Positions 54,990 through 64,000 of a stretch of DNA of 64,000 nucleotides are shown here, piece by piece. The stretch spans positions 1,550,001-1,614,000 of the forward strand of contig NZ_CP096040.1 in NCBI RefSeq assembly GCF_023935105.1, in the 5' to 3' direction. Position 1 is the first letter of the stretch. Each line of letters begins with the position of its first letter. The notes under the pieces were generated by a model. That model did no database searches and was not told where the DNA came from. It saw nothing but the letters and a program-made list of their open reading frames with translations. The DNA comes from Caulobacter segnis. Lineage in GTDB: Bacteria; Pseudomonadota; Alphaproteobacteria; Caulobacterales; Caulobacteraceae. The position numbers were made by a program, and so were the translations under genes.

Positions 54990-55052
54990 ACGCCCGCTCC
55001 GCCCACCGTTTCCAAGGCCGTCTTCGCGACGCGCCCATCAGGCTGAAAACAG

Positions 55053-56360
55053 ATGAAGCCCCCCAAGATCCAGCGTCCGACGGACAACTACAAGGGCGTC
55101 GCCCGTATCGGCTACGCCATCATCGCCCTGATGTTGGTGGGCCTGATCATCGCGTCGTTCGCGCCCCTGGCGGCCTCGGTGAGCGCTACCGGGGTCGTCT
55201 CGGCCGAGGGCAACCGCAAGACCATCCAGCATCTGGAGGGCGGCATGTTGCGCAAGATCCTGGTGCGGGAAGGCGAGAGGGTGAAGGCCGGGCAGGTGCT
55301 GTTCGAGCTGGATCCGACCCAGGCCAACGCCGCCGCCGGCATCACCAAGAACCAGTACGTGGCCCTGAAGGCCATGGAGGCCCGCCTGCTGGCCGAGCGT
55401 GACCAGCGTTCGTCGATCAATTTCCCCGCCGACCTGAGCAGCCAGAGCTCTGATCCGATGGTGGCTCGCGCGATTGCTGACGAGCGGTCGCAGTTCATGG
55501 AGCGTCGCCAGACCCTGCAGGGCCAGGTCGACCTGATGAACGCCCAGCGCGATCAGTATCAGAGCGAGATCGAAGGCATCGACCGCCAGACGCAAGGCCT
55601 GAAGGACCAGCTGGGTTACATCCAGGACGAGCTCAACGACCTGCGCAAGATTTATGACAAGGGCCTGGTGCCGCGCCCGCGCCTGCTGGCGCTGGAGCGC
55701 GAGCAGGCCTCGCTGTCGGGCTCGATTGGCCGCCTGACCGCCGACCGCGCCAAGGCCATCCAGGGCATGGGCGAGACGCAGCTGAAGATCCGCCAGATCA
55801 AGCAGCAGTTCTTCGAGGAGGTCAGCCAGAGCATCACCGAGACCCGTGTGAAGCTGGCCGAGGTGACCGAGAAGGAAGTGGTGGCCTCGGACGCCCAGCG
55901 CCGGATCAACATCGTCTCGCCGGTCAACGGCACGGCCCAGAACCTGCGCTTCTTCACCGAAGGCGCCGTGGTTCGTCCCGCCGAGCCGATGGTCGACATC
56001 GCGCCCGACGACGAGGCTTTTGTTATCCAGGCGCATTTCCAGCCCACCGACGTCGACAACGTCTATCCGGGCATGGTCACCGAGGTCCGACTGCCGGCGT
56101 TCCACTCGCGCGAAATCCCGATCTTGAATGGCAAGATCGAATCCATCTCGCGCGACCGCCTGACCGATCCCGAGGGCAAGATCTCGTATTTCCTCGGCAT
56201 CGTTAAGGTCGACGTCAAGCAACTGCCCAAGCCGCTGCGGGCCAAGGTGACGGCGGGCATGCCCGCCCAGGTGATTGTGCCGACCCGGGAGCGGACCGTG
56301 CTGGACTACCTGTTCTCACCCCTGCGCGACGCCATGCGCACCACCATGCGCGAAGAGTAG
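55053..56360 (+). CDS. rsaE: S-layer type I secretion membrane-fusion protein RsaE
   Basis: 435 residues of the HlyD/PrtE family. A short cytoplasmic N-terminus precedes one membrane helix (YAIIALMLVGLIIASFAPL). A lipoyl-like half follows (VVSAEGNRKTIQHLEGGMLR), then a long coiled coil at about residues 100-280 and the second half with the beta-barrel (VNGTAQNLRFFTEGAVVRPAE in two parts). The C-terminal region has the HlyD signature (GMPAQVIVPTRERTVLDYL). It links RsaD in the inner membrane to RsaF. O-antigen genes follow after a 138-base gap containing a long-loop inverted repeat. Confidence 0.95.
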   Translation: MKPPKIQRPTDNYKGVARIGYAIIALMLVGLIIASFAPLAASVSATGVVSAEGNRKTIQHLEGGMLRKILVREGERVKAGQVLFELDPTQANAAAGITKNQYVALKAMEARLLAERDQRSSINFPADLSSQSSDPMVARAIADERSQFMERRQTLQGQVDLMNAQRDQYQSEIEGIDRQTQGLKDQLGYIQDELNDLRKIYDKGLVPRPRLLALEREQASLSGSIGRLTADRAKAIQGMGETQLKIRQIKQQFFEEVSQSITETRVKLAEVTEKEVVASDAQRRINIVSPVNGTAQNLRFFTEGAVVRPAEPMVDIAPDDEAFVIQAHFQPTDVDNVYPGMVTEVRLPAFHSREIPILNGKIESISRDRLTDPEGKISYFLGIVKVDVKQLPKPLRAKVTAGMPAQVIVPTRERTVLDYLFSPLRDAMRTTMREE

Positions 56361-56397
56361 AGCGCCGGGTTCAACGGTCTGATTTGCAAGGCTTTTC

Positions 56398-56442
56398 GGA
56401 AAGCGGTCGCCGGGGATGGAAATGTCGCCGCCGCCGCTTTCC
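56398..56442 (+). repeat. Inverted repeat after rsaE
   Basis: GGAAAGCGG (56398-56406) and CCGCTTTCC (56434-56442) are exact complements separated by 27 bases that include TCGCCG near both ends. No T-run follows. It could mark the 3' end of the rsaDE message. Confidence 0.45.
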
Positions 56443-56462
56443 AATCGGCCCCAATAGTGTAG

Positions 56463-57475
<1,013 letters not shown>

Positions 57476-57476
<1 letters not shown>

Positions 57477-58123
57477 TGGACACCACCCTCGCCATCGGGG
57501 GCGTCGTCATCATCGGCGGCGGCGGCCACGCCAAGGTGGTCATCGAAAGCCTGCGGGCCTCGGGCCACGCGGTGGCGGCGATCGTCGACGCGGACCCGAC
57601 GCCGCGCGTGGTGCTGGGCGTGCCCGTGCTCGGCGACGACCTCAAGCTGCCCGAACTGAGAGGGCAGGGACTTTCCGCGCTGTTCGTGGCGGTCGGCGAC
57701 AACCGGCTGCGGGAGATGCTGGGGCGCAAGGCGCGAGGGCTAGGTTTCTCTCTGGTCAACGCCATCCACCCCTCCGCAACCATCTCGCCGACCGCGCGGA
57801 TCGGAGAAGGTGTGGCCGTGATGGCGGGCGCGGCGATCAATGCTGAAAGCGAGATCGGCGACCTGGCCATCGTCAACACGGGCGCGGTCGTTGATCATGA
57901 TTGCCGCCTGGGCGCGGCCTGCCATCTGGGGCCAGCCTCGGCCCTGGCCGGCGGCGTGACCATCGGCGACCGCGCCTTCCTGGGCGTTGGCGCGCGAGTC
58001 ATTCCGGGCGTCAGCATCGGCGCGGACACGATCGTCGGGGCTGGCGGCGTCGTCGTGCGCGACCTCCCGGAGGCCGTCCTGGCGGTCGGTGTTCCGGCCC
58101 TCGTCAAAGGAGAGCGTTCTTGA
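57476..58123 (+). CDS. perB: GDP-perosamine N-acetyltransferase
   Basis: 215 residues. The N-terminal Rossmann-like part is VVIIGGGGHAKVVIESLRA, followed by a left-handed beta-helix of hexapeptide repeats from about residue 90 (NAIHPSATISPTARIGEGVA, AAINAESEIG, VNTGAVVDHDCRLG). The His of VDHDC is the likely catalytic base, as in the sialic-acid/PglD-type NeuD family. The C. crescentus equivalent acetylates GDP-perosamine. Its stop overlaps the TTG start of the perosamine synthase by four bases. Confidence 0.92.
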
Positions 58124-59235
58124 CCGCTTCGCCGCGTATTTCCGTCGCCGCCCCCCGTTTGGACGGCAACGAGCGCGACTATGTGCTGGAGTGCCTGGAC
58201 ACGACCTGGATCTCGTCGGTCGGCCATTTCATCACCGACTTCGAGAAGGCCTTCGCCGCCTATTGCGGGGTCAAGCACGCCATCGCCTGCAACAACGGCA
58301 CGACGGCGCTGCACCTGGCGTTGGTGGCCTTGGACATCGGGCCGGGCGACGAGGTGATCGTGCCCAGCCTGACATACATCGCCTCGGTCAACGCCGTGAC
58401 CTATTGCGGCGCCACGCCGGTGCTGATCGACAACGACCCGCGCACCTTCAACCTGGACCCCGCCAAGCTGGAAGCGCTGATCACGCCGCGCACCAAGGCG
58501 ATCATGCCCGTGCACTTGTACGGCCAGATCTGCGACATGGATCCGATCCTGGATGTCGCCAGGAAGCACGGCCTCAAGGTCGTCGAGGACGCCGCCGAGG
58601 CGGTCGGGGCGACGTACAAGGGCAAGATGTCCGGCGCTCTTGGAACGTGCGCGACCTTCAGCTTCTTCGGCAACAAGATCATCACCACCGGCGAAGGCGG
58701 GATGATCACGACCGACGACGATGAGCTGGCCGCCCGGATGCGGCTGCTGCGTGGCCAGGGCATGGACCTGAACCGCCGCTATTGGTTCCCGGTCGTCGGC
58801 TACAACTACCGCATGACCAACATCCAGGCGGCGATCGGCCTGGCCCAACTGGAGCGGGTCGACGCGCACCTGGACGCTCGCCAGCAGGTGGTGGCCTGGT
58901 ACGACGAGAAGCTCTCGCGCCTGGGCAACCGGGTGATCAAGCCGCATGTCGAGCCGACCGGCCGCCATGTGTTCTGGATGTATACGGTGCGCCTGGGCGA
59001 GGGCCTGTCGACGTCGCGCGACGAGGTGATCAAGGGACTCGACGCTTTGGGCATCGAGAGCCGGCCGGTGTTCTATCCGATGCATGTGATGCCCCCGTAC
59101 GCCCATCTGGCGACCGGTGATCTGGGCAACGCCGAGGCCTGTGGCGCCGACGGCTTGAATCTGCCGACCCATGCGGGCCTGTCGGAAGCCGACATCGACC
59201 GCGTCGTCGCGGCGCTCGACCAGGTGTTGGTCTAG
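58120..59235 (+). CDS. per: GDP-perosamine synthase (PLP aminotransferase)
   Basis: 371 residues from TTG 58120, with AAAGGAGAG upstream and overlap with the perB stop. This is the length I recall for the C. crescentus enzyme. It is a DegT/DnrJ/EryC1-type aminotransferase: IACNNGTTALHLALVAL near the N-terminus, VIVPSLTYIASVNAV, KVVEDAAEAVGATYKGK and the PLP-binding Lys186 in FFGNKIITTGEGG. It transaminates GDP-4-keto-6-deoxymannose to GDP-perosamine. Its product is the main sugar of the smooth LPS to which RsaA attaches. Confidence 0.94.
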   Translation: MTASPRISVAAPRLDGNERDYVLECLDTTWISSVGHFITDFEKAFAAYCGVKHAIACNNGTTALHLALVALDIGPGDEVIVPSLTYIASVNAVTYCGATPVLIDNDPRTFNLDPAKLEALITPRTKAIMPVHLYGQICDMDPILDVARKHGLKVVEDAAEAVGATYKGKMSGALGTCATFSFFGNKIITTGEGGMITTDDDELAARMRLLRGQGMDLNRRYWFPVVGYNYRMTNIQAAIGLAQLERVDAHLDARQQVVAWYDEKLSRLGNRVIKPHVEPTGRHVFWMYTVRLGEGLSTSRDEVIKGLDALGIESRPVFYPMHVMPPYAHLATGDLGNAEACGADGLNLPTHAGLSEADIDRVVAALDQVLV

Positions 59236-59238
59236 CCG

Positions 59239-60276
59239 ATGCGCGTCGTCCTGCTGTCCTCGATCGTGCCGTTCATCAACGGCGGGGCGCGCTTCATCGT
59301 CGAGTGGCTTGAGGAGAAGCTCGTCGAGGCGGGGCACCAGGTCGAACGCTTCTACCTGCCGTTCGTTGACGATCCGAACGAGCTGCTGCATCAGATCGCC
59401 GCCTGGCGGATGATGGACCTGACCCAGTGGTGCGACCGGGTCATCTGCTTCCGGCCGCCAGCCTATGTGGTGGATCACCCCAACAAGGTGCTGTGGTTCA
59501 TCCACCACATCCGCACCTTCTACGACCTGTGGGACACGCCCTATCGGGGCATGCCGGACGACGCCGAGCATCGGGCGATCCGCGACAACCTGCGGGCCCT
59601 CGACACCCGGGCCATCGCCGAGAGTCGAGCGGTCTTCACCAATTCCCAGGTGGTCGCCGACCGCCTGAAGCGGTTCAACGGTCTGGACGCCACGCCGCTG
59701 TACCCGCCGGTCTACAAGCCCGAGCGCTTCACCCACACCGGTTATGGCGACGAGATCGTCGCCATCTCGCGTCTCGAGCCGCACAAGCGCCAGGCGCTGA
59801 TGATCGAGGCCATGCAGCACGTGAAGACCGGCGTGAAGCTGCGCCTGGCCGGCACGGCTTCCAGTCCTGAGTACGGTCGCCAACTGGTCCAGATGACGAA
59901 GGACCTGGGTGTTCAGGACCGCGTCATCCTCGAGGATCGCTGGATCAGCGAGGACGAGAAGGCCGAGATGCTCAAGGCGGCCCTGGCCGTCGCCTACCTG
60001 CCCAAGGACGAGGACAGCTACGGCTATCCCTCGCTGGAAGGCGCCCATGCCCGCAAGGCGATCGTCACCACCACCGATAGCGGCGGCGTCCTGGAGCTGG
60101 TCGAGCACGGCCGCAACGGCCTGATCAGCGAACCTGATCCGCGGGCCCTGGCCGAACAGTTCGACCGCCTGCACGCCGACCGGCGAGGCGTCGAGGCCAT
60201 GGGGACGGCCTCGCTGAACCGCCTCTCGGAGATGAAGATCGACTGGAGCACCGTGGTGGAGCGCCTGACGGCATGA
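59239..60276 (+). CDS. O-antigen glycosyltransferase, GT4 family
   Basis: 345 residues, starting three bases after the per stop. MRVVLLSSIVPFINGGARFI opens the acceptor domain; the donor domain has VAISRLEPHKRQALMIEA, LRLAGTAS, VAYLPKDEDSYGYPSLEGAH and TTTDSGGVLELVEHG. DSYGYPSLEG carries the GT4 Glu motif. It is probably a perosaminyl- or mannosyl-transferase of O-antigen synthesis, equivalent to one of the C. crescentus lps genes in the same position. It is related to the next gene and to the one at 62968. Confidence 0.88.
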   Translation: MRVVLLSSIVPFINGGARFIVEWLEEKLVEAGHQVERFYLPFVDDPNELLHQIAAWRMMDLTQWCDRVICFRPPAYVVDHPNKVLWFIHHIRTFYDLWDTPYRGMPDDAEHRAIRDNLRALDTRAIAESRAVFTNSQVVADRLKRFNGLDATPLYPPVYKPERFTHTGYGDEIVAISRLEPHKRQALMIEAMQHVKTGVKLRLAGTASSPEYGRQLVQMTKDLGVQDRVILEDRWISEDEKAEMLKAALAVAYLPKDEDSYGYPSLEGAHARKAIVTTTDSGGVLELVEHGRNGLISEPDPRALAEQFDRLHADRRGVEAMGTASLNRLSEMKIDWSTVVERLTA

Positions 60277-60286
60277 AGATCTCCCG

Positions 60287-61324
60287 ATGAAAGTGCTGGT
60301 CGTCAACAACGCCGCCCCATTCCAGCGTGGCGGGGCCGAGGAACTGGCCGACCACCTGGTTCGCCGCCTGAACGCCACGCCCGGCGTCCAGTCCGAGCTG
60401 GTTCGCGTGCCGTTCACCTGGGAGCCCGCCGAGCGTCTCATCGAGGAGATGCTGATCGCCAAGGGGCTGCGGCTGCACAATGTCGATCGGGTGATCGGCT
60501 TGAAGTTCCCGGCCTATCTGATCCCGCACCAGGACAAGGTGCTGTGGCTGCTGCACCAGTTCCGTCAGGCCTACGACCTGTCCGAGGCCGGCCAGAGCCA
60601 TCTCGATTTCGACGAGACGGGGCGGACGGTGAAGGCGGCGATCAAGGCGGCCGACAACGCCTGTTTCGCCGAGTGCCGCCGGATCTATTGCAATTCGCCG
60701 GTCACCCAGAACCGGCTGATGAAGTTCAATGGCGTGGCCAGCGAAGTGCTGTATCCGCCGCTCAATGACGGCGAGCTGTTCACCGGCGGCGACTATGGCG
60801 ATTATGTCTTCGCCGGCGGCCGGGTGGCGGCGGGCAAGCGCCAGCACCTGCTGATCGAGGCCCTGGCCCTGCTGCCGAACGGCCCACGTCTGGTCATCGC
60901 CGGGCCGCCCGAGAACCAGGCCTATGCCGATCGCCTGACCAAGCTGGTCGAGGACCTGGACCTGAAAGATCGGGTTGATCTGCGTTTCGGCTTCCATCCG
61001 CGCGAGGACATCGCCCGCTGGGCCAACGACGCCCTGGTCTGCGCCTACCTGCCCTTCGACGAGGACAGCGTCGGCTATGTGACCATGGAAGCTTTCGCCG
61101 CCGGCAAGGCCGTGCTGACCGTCACCGACTCCGGCGGCCTGCTGGAGATCGTCAACGAGGACACGGGCGCCGTCGCCGAGCCGACGCCCGAGGCGCTGGC
61201 TCACGCGTTGGTTGGTTTAACGTCCGACAGGGCGCGGGCAATGTCGCGGGGGGCGGCGGCGCGTGACCTCTGGCGCAACAAGAATGTCACATGGGAGGCG
61301 ACAGTGCGTCGCCTTCTTGATTAA
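60287..61324 (+). CDS. O-antigen glycosyltransferase, GT4 family
   Basis: 345 residues, the same length and layout as the preceding gene, starting ten bases after it. MKVLVVNNAAPFQRGGAEEL is the N-terminus; YCNSPVTQNRLMKFNG, FAGGRVAAGKRQHLLIEALA and YLPFDEDSVGYVTMEAFAAG mark the acceptor and donor domains. The pair probably arose by duplication and takes part in polymerising N-acetyl-perosamine. A small CGCCGG-ttt-CCGGCG hairpin lies between it and rsaF. Confidence 0.88.
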   Translation: MKVLVVNNAAPFQRGGAEELADHLVRRLNATPGVQSELVRVPFTWEPAERLIEEMLIAKGLRLHNVDRVIGLKFPAYLIPHQDKVLWLLHQFRQAYDLSEAGQSHLDFDETGRTVKAAIKAADNACFAECRRIYCNSPVTQNRLMKFNGVASEVLYPPLNDGELFTGGDYGDYVFAGGRVAAGKRQHLLIEALALLPNGPRLVIAGPPENQAYADRLTKLVEDLDLKDRVDLRFGFHPREDIARWANDALVCAYLPFDEDSVGYVTMEAFAAGKAVLTVTDSGGLLEIVNEDTGAVAEPTPEALAHALVGLTSDRARAMSRGAAARDLWRNKNVTWEATVRRLLD

Positions 61325-61380
61325 GCCATAAACATTGGGTTGAACGCCGGTTTCCGGCGGAAGCCGTGGAAATCTGGAAA

Positions 61381-62964
61381 ATGCGAGTGTTGTCGAAAGT
61401 TCTGTCCGTCCGGTCTTCCGTGATCGCCATGGCCGTCGCCCTGTCCGTCTCGGGCGTGGCTGGCCGCGCGCACGCCGAGACCCTGGCCGACGCGATCACC
61501 GCCGCCTACCAGAGTAACCCCAACATCCAGGCCCAGCGCGCGGCCATGCGGGCCTTGGACGAGAACTACGCCCAGGCCCGGGCGGCCTATGGCCTGCAGG
61601 CCAGCGCGCAGGTGTCGGAGGGCTATTCCTACCAGAAGGGCGTGGAGAGCGGGAGGAGCGAGGACGCCACTCAGCCGACCAGCCAGCTGTCGGTGTCCCA
61701 GGCGCTGTACACCAACGGCCGCTACGCCGCCCGCCTGGCCTCCACCGAGGCGCAGATCAAGGCCGCACGCGAGAACCTGCGACGGATCGAGATGGATCTG
61801 CTGGTGCGGGTCACCAACGCCTATGTTTCGGTGCGCCGCGACCGCGAGGTGCTTCGCATCAGCGAGGGCGGCGAGGCCTTCCTGCGTAAACAGCTGCAGG
61901 ACACCCAGGACAAGTACTCGGTTCGCCAGGTCACCCTGACCGATGTCCAACAGTCCAAGGCGCGTCTAGCGGCGGCCAGCACCCAACTGGCCAACGCCCA
62001 AGCGCAGTTGAATGTCAGTGTGGCCTTCTATGCGTCGCTGGTGGGCCACCTGCCCGACACGCTGGATCCCGAGCCGGACATCGACGGCCTGCCCCCGACG
62101 CTCGACGAGGCGTTCGATCAGGCCGAACAGAACAATCCGTCCCTTCTGGCCGCCGCCTATACCGAGAAGTCATCGCGCGAGGGCGTCGCCGAAGCGCGGG
62201 CCCAGCGGCTTTTTTCTGTCAGCGCGCGCGCCGACTACCGAAACGGCCCTTACGTGTCCTACAATGGCAAGGCCGGCAATCGGGTCGACAACGTCACCGC
62301 CAGCGTCACGCTGAGCCAGCCGTTGTTCTCGTCCGGCCAGTTGAACTCGGCCGTCCGCCAGTCGATCGAGGAAAACAACCGCGACAAGCTGCTGATCGAC
62401 GACGCGCGCCGCAACATGGTGCTGGGGGTCTCGCAATACTGGGATCAACTCGTCGCCGCCCGAAAGGCTCTGGTGTCCACCGAAGAGGAAATGAAGGCCG
62501 ACACCATCGCCTTCTACGGCGTGCGCGAGGAAGAGCGTTTCGCCCTTCGCAGCACGATCGAGATCCTGAACGCTCAGGCCGAGCTGCAGAACGCCCAGAT
62601 CAGCTTCATGCGCGGACGGGCCAACGAATATATCGGTCGCGTGCAGCTGCTGGCTCAGGTCGGCACGCTGGAGGTCGGCAATCTCGCGCCTGGGATCCAG
62701 CCGTACGATCCAGAGCGGCACTTCAAGAAGGTCCGCTACAAGGGCGTGCTGCCGACGGACCTGATCGTCCAGAGCATCGACAAGATCGCCCTACCGATGG
62801 AGCCGAAAAAGCCCAAGGCCGGCGACACCACGCCGATCCGTCCGCCGTCCAGCGAGCTGCCCGCCAAGCCGGTTCCGGCCGACCAAGTCAAGCCGCCGCA
62901 GTCGATCAACGACTTGCCGACGTTGAACGACGACGCGCCGGTCAAGACGTCGCCGAGGAACTAG
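61381..62964 (+). CDS. rsaF: S-layer type I secretion outer-membrane protein RsaF
   Basis: 527 residues from ATG 61381; a GTG at 61366 in the same frame is an alternative. The signal peptide is MRVLSKVLSVRSSVIAMAVALSVSGVAGRAHA. The mature part is a TolC family channel with two internally repeated halves: TLADAITAAYQSNPNIQAQR and PPTLDEAFDQAEQNNPSLLA each start a helical repeat, and long coiled-coil helices follow. The last 80 residues are Pro/Lys-rich and lie outside the barrel. It forms the outer-membrane exit for RsaA. It lies 5 kb from rsaE, separated by the O-antigen genes, as in C. crescentus (RsaFa). Confidence 0.94.
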   Translation: MRVLSKVLSVRSSVIAMAVALSVSGVAGRAHAETLADAITAAYQSNPNIQAQRAAMRALDENYAQARAAYGLQASAQVSEGYSYQKGVESGRSEDATQPTSQLSVSQALYTNGRYAARLASTEAQIKAARENLRRIEMDLLVRVTNAYVSVRRDREVLRISEGGEAFLRKQLQDTQDKYSVRQVTLTDVQQSKARLAAASTQLANAQAQLNVSVAFYASLVGHLPDTLDPEPDIDGLPPTLDEAFDQAEQNNPSLLAAAYTEKSSREGVAEARAQRLFSVSARADYRNGPYVSYNGKAGNRVDNVTASVTLSQPLFSSGQLNSAVRQSIEENNRDKLLIDDARRNMVLGVSQYWDQLVAARKALVSTEEEMKADTIAFYGVREEERFALRSTIEILNAQAELQNAQISFMRGRANEYIGRVQLLAQVGTLEVGNLAPGIQPYDPERHFKKVRYKGVLPTDLIVQSIDKIALPMEPKKPKAGDTTPIRPPSSELPAKPVPADQVKPPQSINDLPTLNDDAPVKTSPRN

Positions 62965-62967
62965 GGT

Positions 62968-64000
62968 CTAGCCCAAGGCAAGCCGGGCGCGGGTCATGCG
63001 CAGCCAGGCTTCGCGGTCGAACGAGACGTGGTCGTTGCGCGCTGTCGCGGCGGCCATGTCCGCGCGCCAGGCGTCGTCGCTGATCATCTGCGCCAGCTTG
63101 GCGGCGGCGTCGTCGACGTCGGCGTCGGCCCAACGCCCGGCGCGATAGATGTGGCCGTCGCCCTCGACCGGGATCAGCTTGAAATCGACCAGTTGGCTCG
63201 ACGCCGGATCCATGAACTCCACGTTCGAGGACCAGCCCGTGGCCAAGGTAGGCTTGCCCAGCCAGATCGCCTCGGCCAGCAGCAGGCCATAGCCTTCCGA
63301 GCGATGCAGCGACAGCACGATGTCGCTGCTGGCGGTCAGGCGCGCCATGTCGTCGGCGGACAGGCTTTCCGTCATCAGGCGGATCGATGGATCGTCCGCG
63401 ACGCGCTCGCGCAGCGCCGCCAGGGTCTCCGGATAGAGTTCCGCCCCGACGATCTTGCAGACCAGCAGAGCCGGTCTGTCGGTCGAGGCTCGCGCCTTCT
63501 GGAACGCCAGCAGGGCGGCGTAGGGGTTCTTACGCTGGGCGGTCGAGCGCAGGTCGAACGCCATCAGCGTCACCACCACGCCATCGGGAAGGTCGAAGCG
63601 GGCGCGGTCGGGCGCGGGGCGCGGGTTCAGATACAGCGGGTATGGAGCCGGGGAGACCTTCACGCGGGCGGGCGCGATCTTGCGGATGGCGTCGGCGGCG
63701 AAGACGGACGGGGTCCAGACCTCGTCGACCAGGTCGAAGGCGGGCGCCCAGTCGGCGGGAACGTCCTCTAGCTCCCAGGCCCAGTAGCCGATGTGGCGGC
63801 GGCCCTCCAGTGGGCGGCCTTCGGTCGTCCGCGCCCAGCGCAGCAGTTCGGGCGGATTGATGTGCGAGATCACCGCGCCGCGCTCGTCGGCGGCGGGAGG
63901 CGGAAAGGCGACGGGCATGTCGATCGGGAAACCCACCTCGGCCGAGAGGTCCACCGCCCGCGTCGGAAGGCCCGCGTCGGCCAGACCGCGCGCCAGCATG
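62968..64000 (-). CDS. GT4 glycosyltransferase (5' end missing)
   Basis: At least 343 residues; the first ATG in view (63999) starts in the middle of a normal GT4 N-terminal helix (MLARGLADAGLPTRAVDL), so the gene probably continues beyond the window. HIGYWAWELEDVPADWAPAF and VDEVWTPSVFAADAIRK are typical of bacterial GT4 enzymes of O-antigen loci. The donor domain has FDLRSTAQRKNPYAALLAF and LHRSEGYGLLLAEAIWLGKP with the Glu motif. It converges on rsaF with a three-base gap and probably belongs to the same LPS region. Confidence 0.86.
   Translation of the reverse strand, partial: MLARGLADAGLPTRAVDLSAEVGFPIDMPVAFPPPAADERGAVISHINPPELLRWARTTEGRPLEGRRHIGYWAWELEDVPADWAPAFDLVDEVWTPSVFAADAIRKIAPARVKVSPAPYPLYLNPRPAPDRARFDLPDGVVVTLMAFDLRSTAQRKNPYAALLAFQKARASTDRPALLVCKIVGAELYPETLAALRERVADDPSIRLMTESLSADDMARLTASSDIVLSLHRSEGYGLLLAEAIWLGKPTLATGWSSNVEFMDPASSQLVDFKLIPVEGDGHIYRAGRWADADVDDAAAKLAQMISDDAWRADMAAATARNDHVSFDREAWLRMTRARLALG

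Noticed and set aside
57901-59235. A longer 444-codon version of the perosamine synthase
   Set aside because: The added part overlaps perB in another frame. TTG 58120, with a good ribosome site, gives the expected 371 residues.

Overview
The window is high-GC alphaproteobacterial DNA and looks like Caulobacter. It carries a complete S-layer locus: an RsaA-type S-layer protein, its type I secretion system RsaD/RsaE/RsaF, and the GDP-perosamine O-antigen genes lying between rsaE and rsaF. It also has six TonB-dependent receptors (TBDRs), an rsaA promoter matching the Caulobacter housekeeping form, and many GTG and TTG starts. The layout resembles C. crescentus, but the C-terminal two thirds of the S-layer protein differ from what I recall of that species, so it is probably another Caulobacter species.

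Region 1-7.3 kb is the edge of a galactan or arabinogalactan utilisation locus: an exported GH30 endo-galactanase-like enzyme cut by the window edge, a carbohydrate TBDR and an exported LacZ-type GH2 beta-galactosidase. Region 7.3-16.8 kb interrupts it with a DHA2-type exporter, an iron-type operon (TBDR, small membrane protein, PepSY protein) behind a Fur-like box, and a divergent DUF1624 membrane acyltransferase/TBDR pair sharing a Zur-like box.

Region 16.8-38.5 kb resumes sugar use. It holds two paralogous LacI regulators, a GH97-GH43 operon, a divergent operon of LacY/CscB-type symporter, GH88 unsaturated glucuronyl hydrolase and ROK sugar kinase, a TBDR, an orphan hybrid histidine kinase, a GH53 endo-beta-1,4-galactanase, another TBDR and a second GH2. 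Two operator families tie this together: a LacI-type palindrome (TGATAACGATATCA-like) at six places, and a FadR/GntR-like palindrome (TTGTCTGACAA-like) at five. I infer that galactan or arabinogalactan is cut at the surface and in the periplasm, fragments enter through the TBDRs, uronate-capped oligosaccharides cross the inner membrane by the symporter, GH88 removes the unsaturated uronate, and the kinase phosphorylates a sugar.

Region 38.5-45.4 kb is a TBDR followed by SapC-like, cupin_8/JmjC-like and tryptophan-halogenase-like genes, a recurring but functionally unresolved association. Region 45.4-49.9 kb (minus strand) holds an XRE regulator, an unrecognised single-membrane-span protein, an FkbM methyltransferase and a glycosyltransferase, divergent from rsaA. 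Region 50.1-64 kb is the S-layer export and LPS anchoring locus, ending in a glycosyltransferase cut by the window edge.

Intrinsic terminators repeatedly sit between a highly expressed surface-protein gene and the lower-demand gene after it, which suggests expression ratios set by read-through. I saw no tRNA, rRNA, CRISPR array, insertion sequence or prophage.
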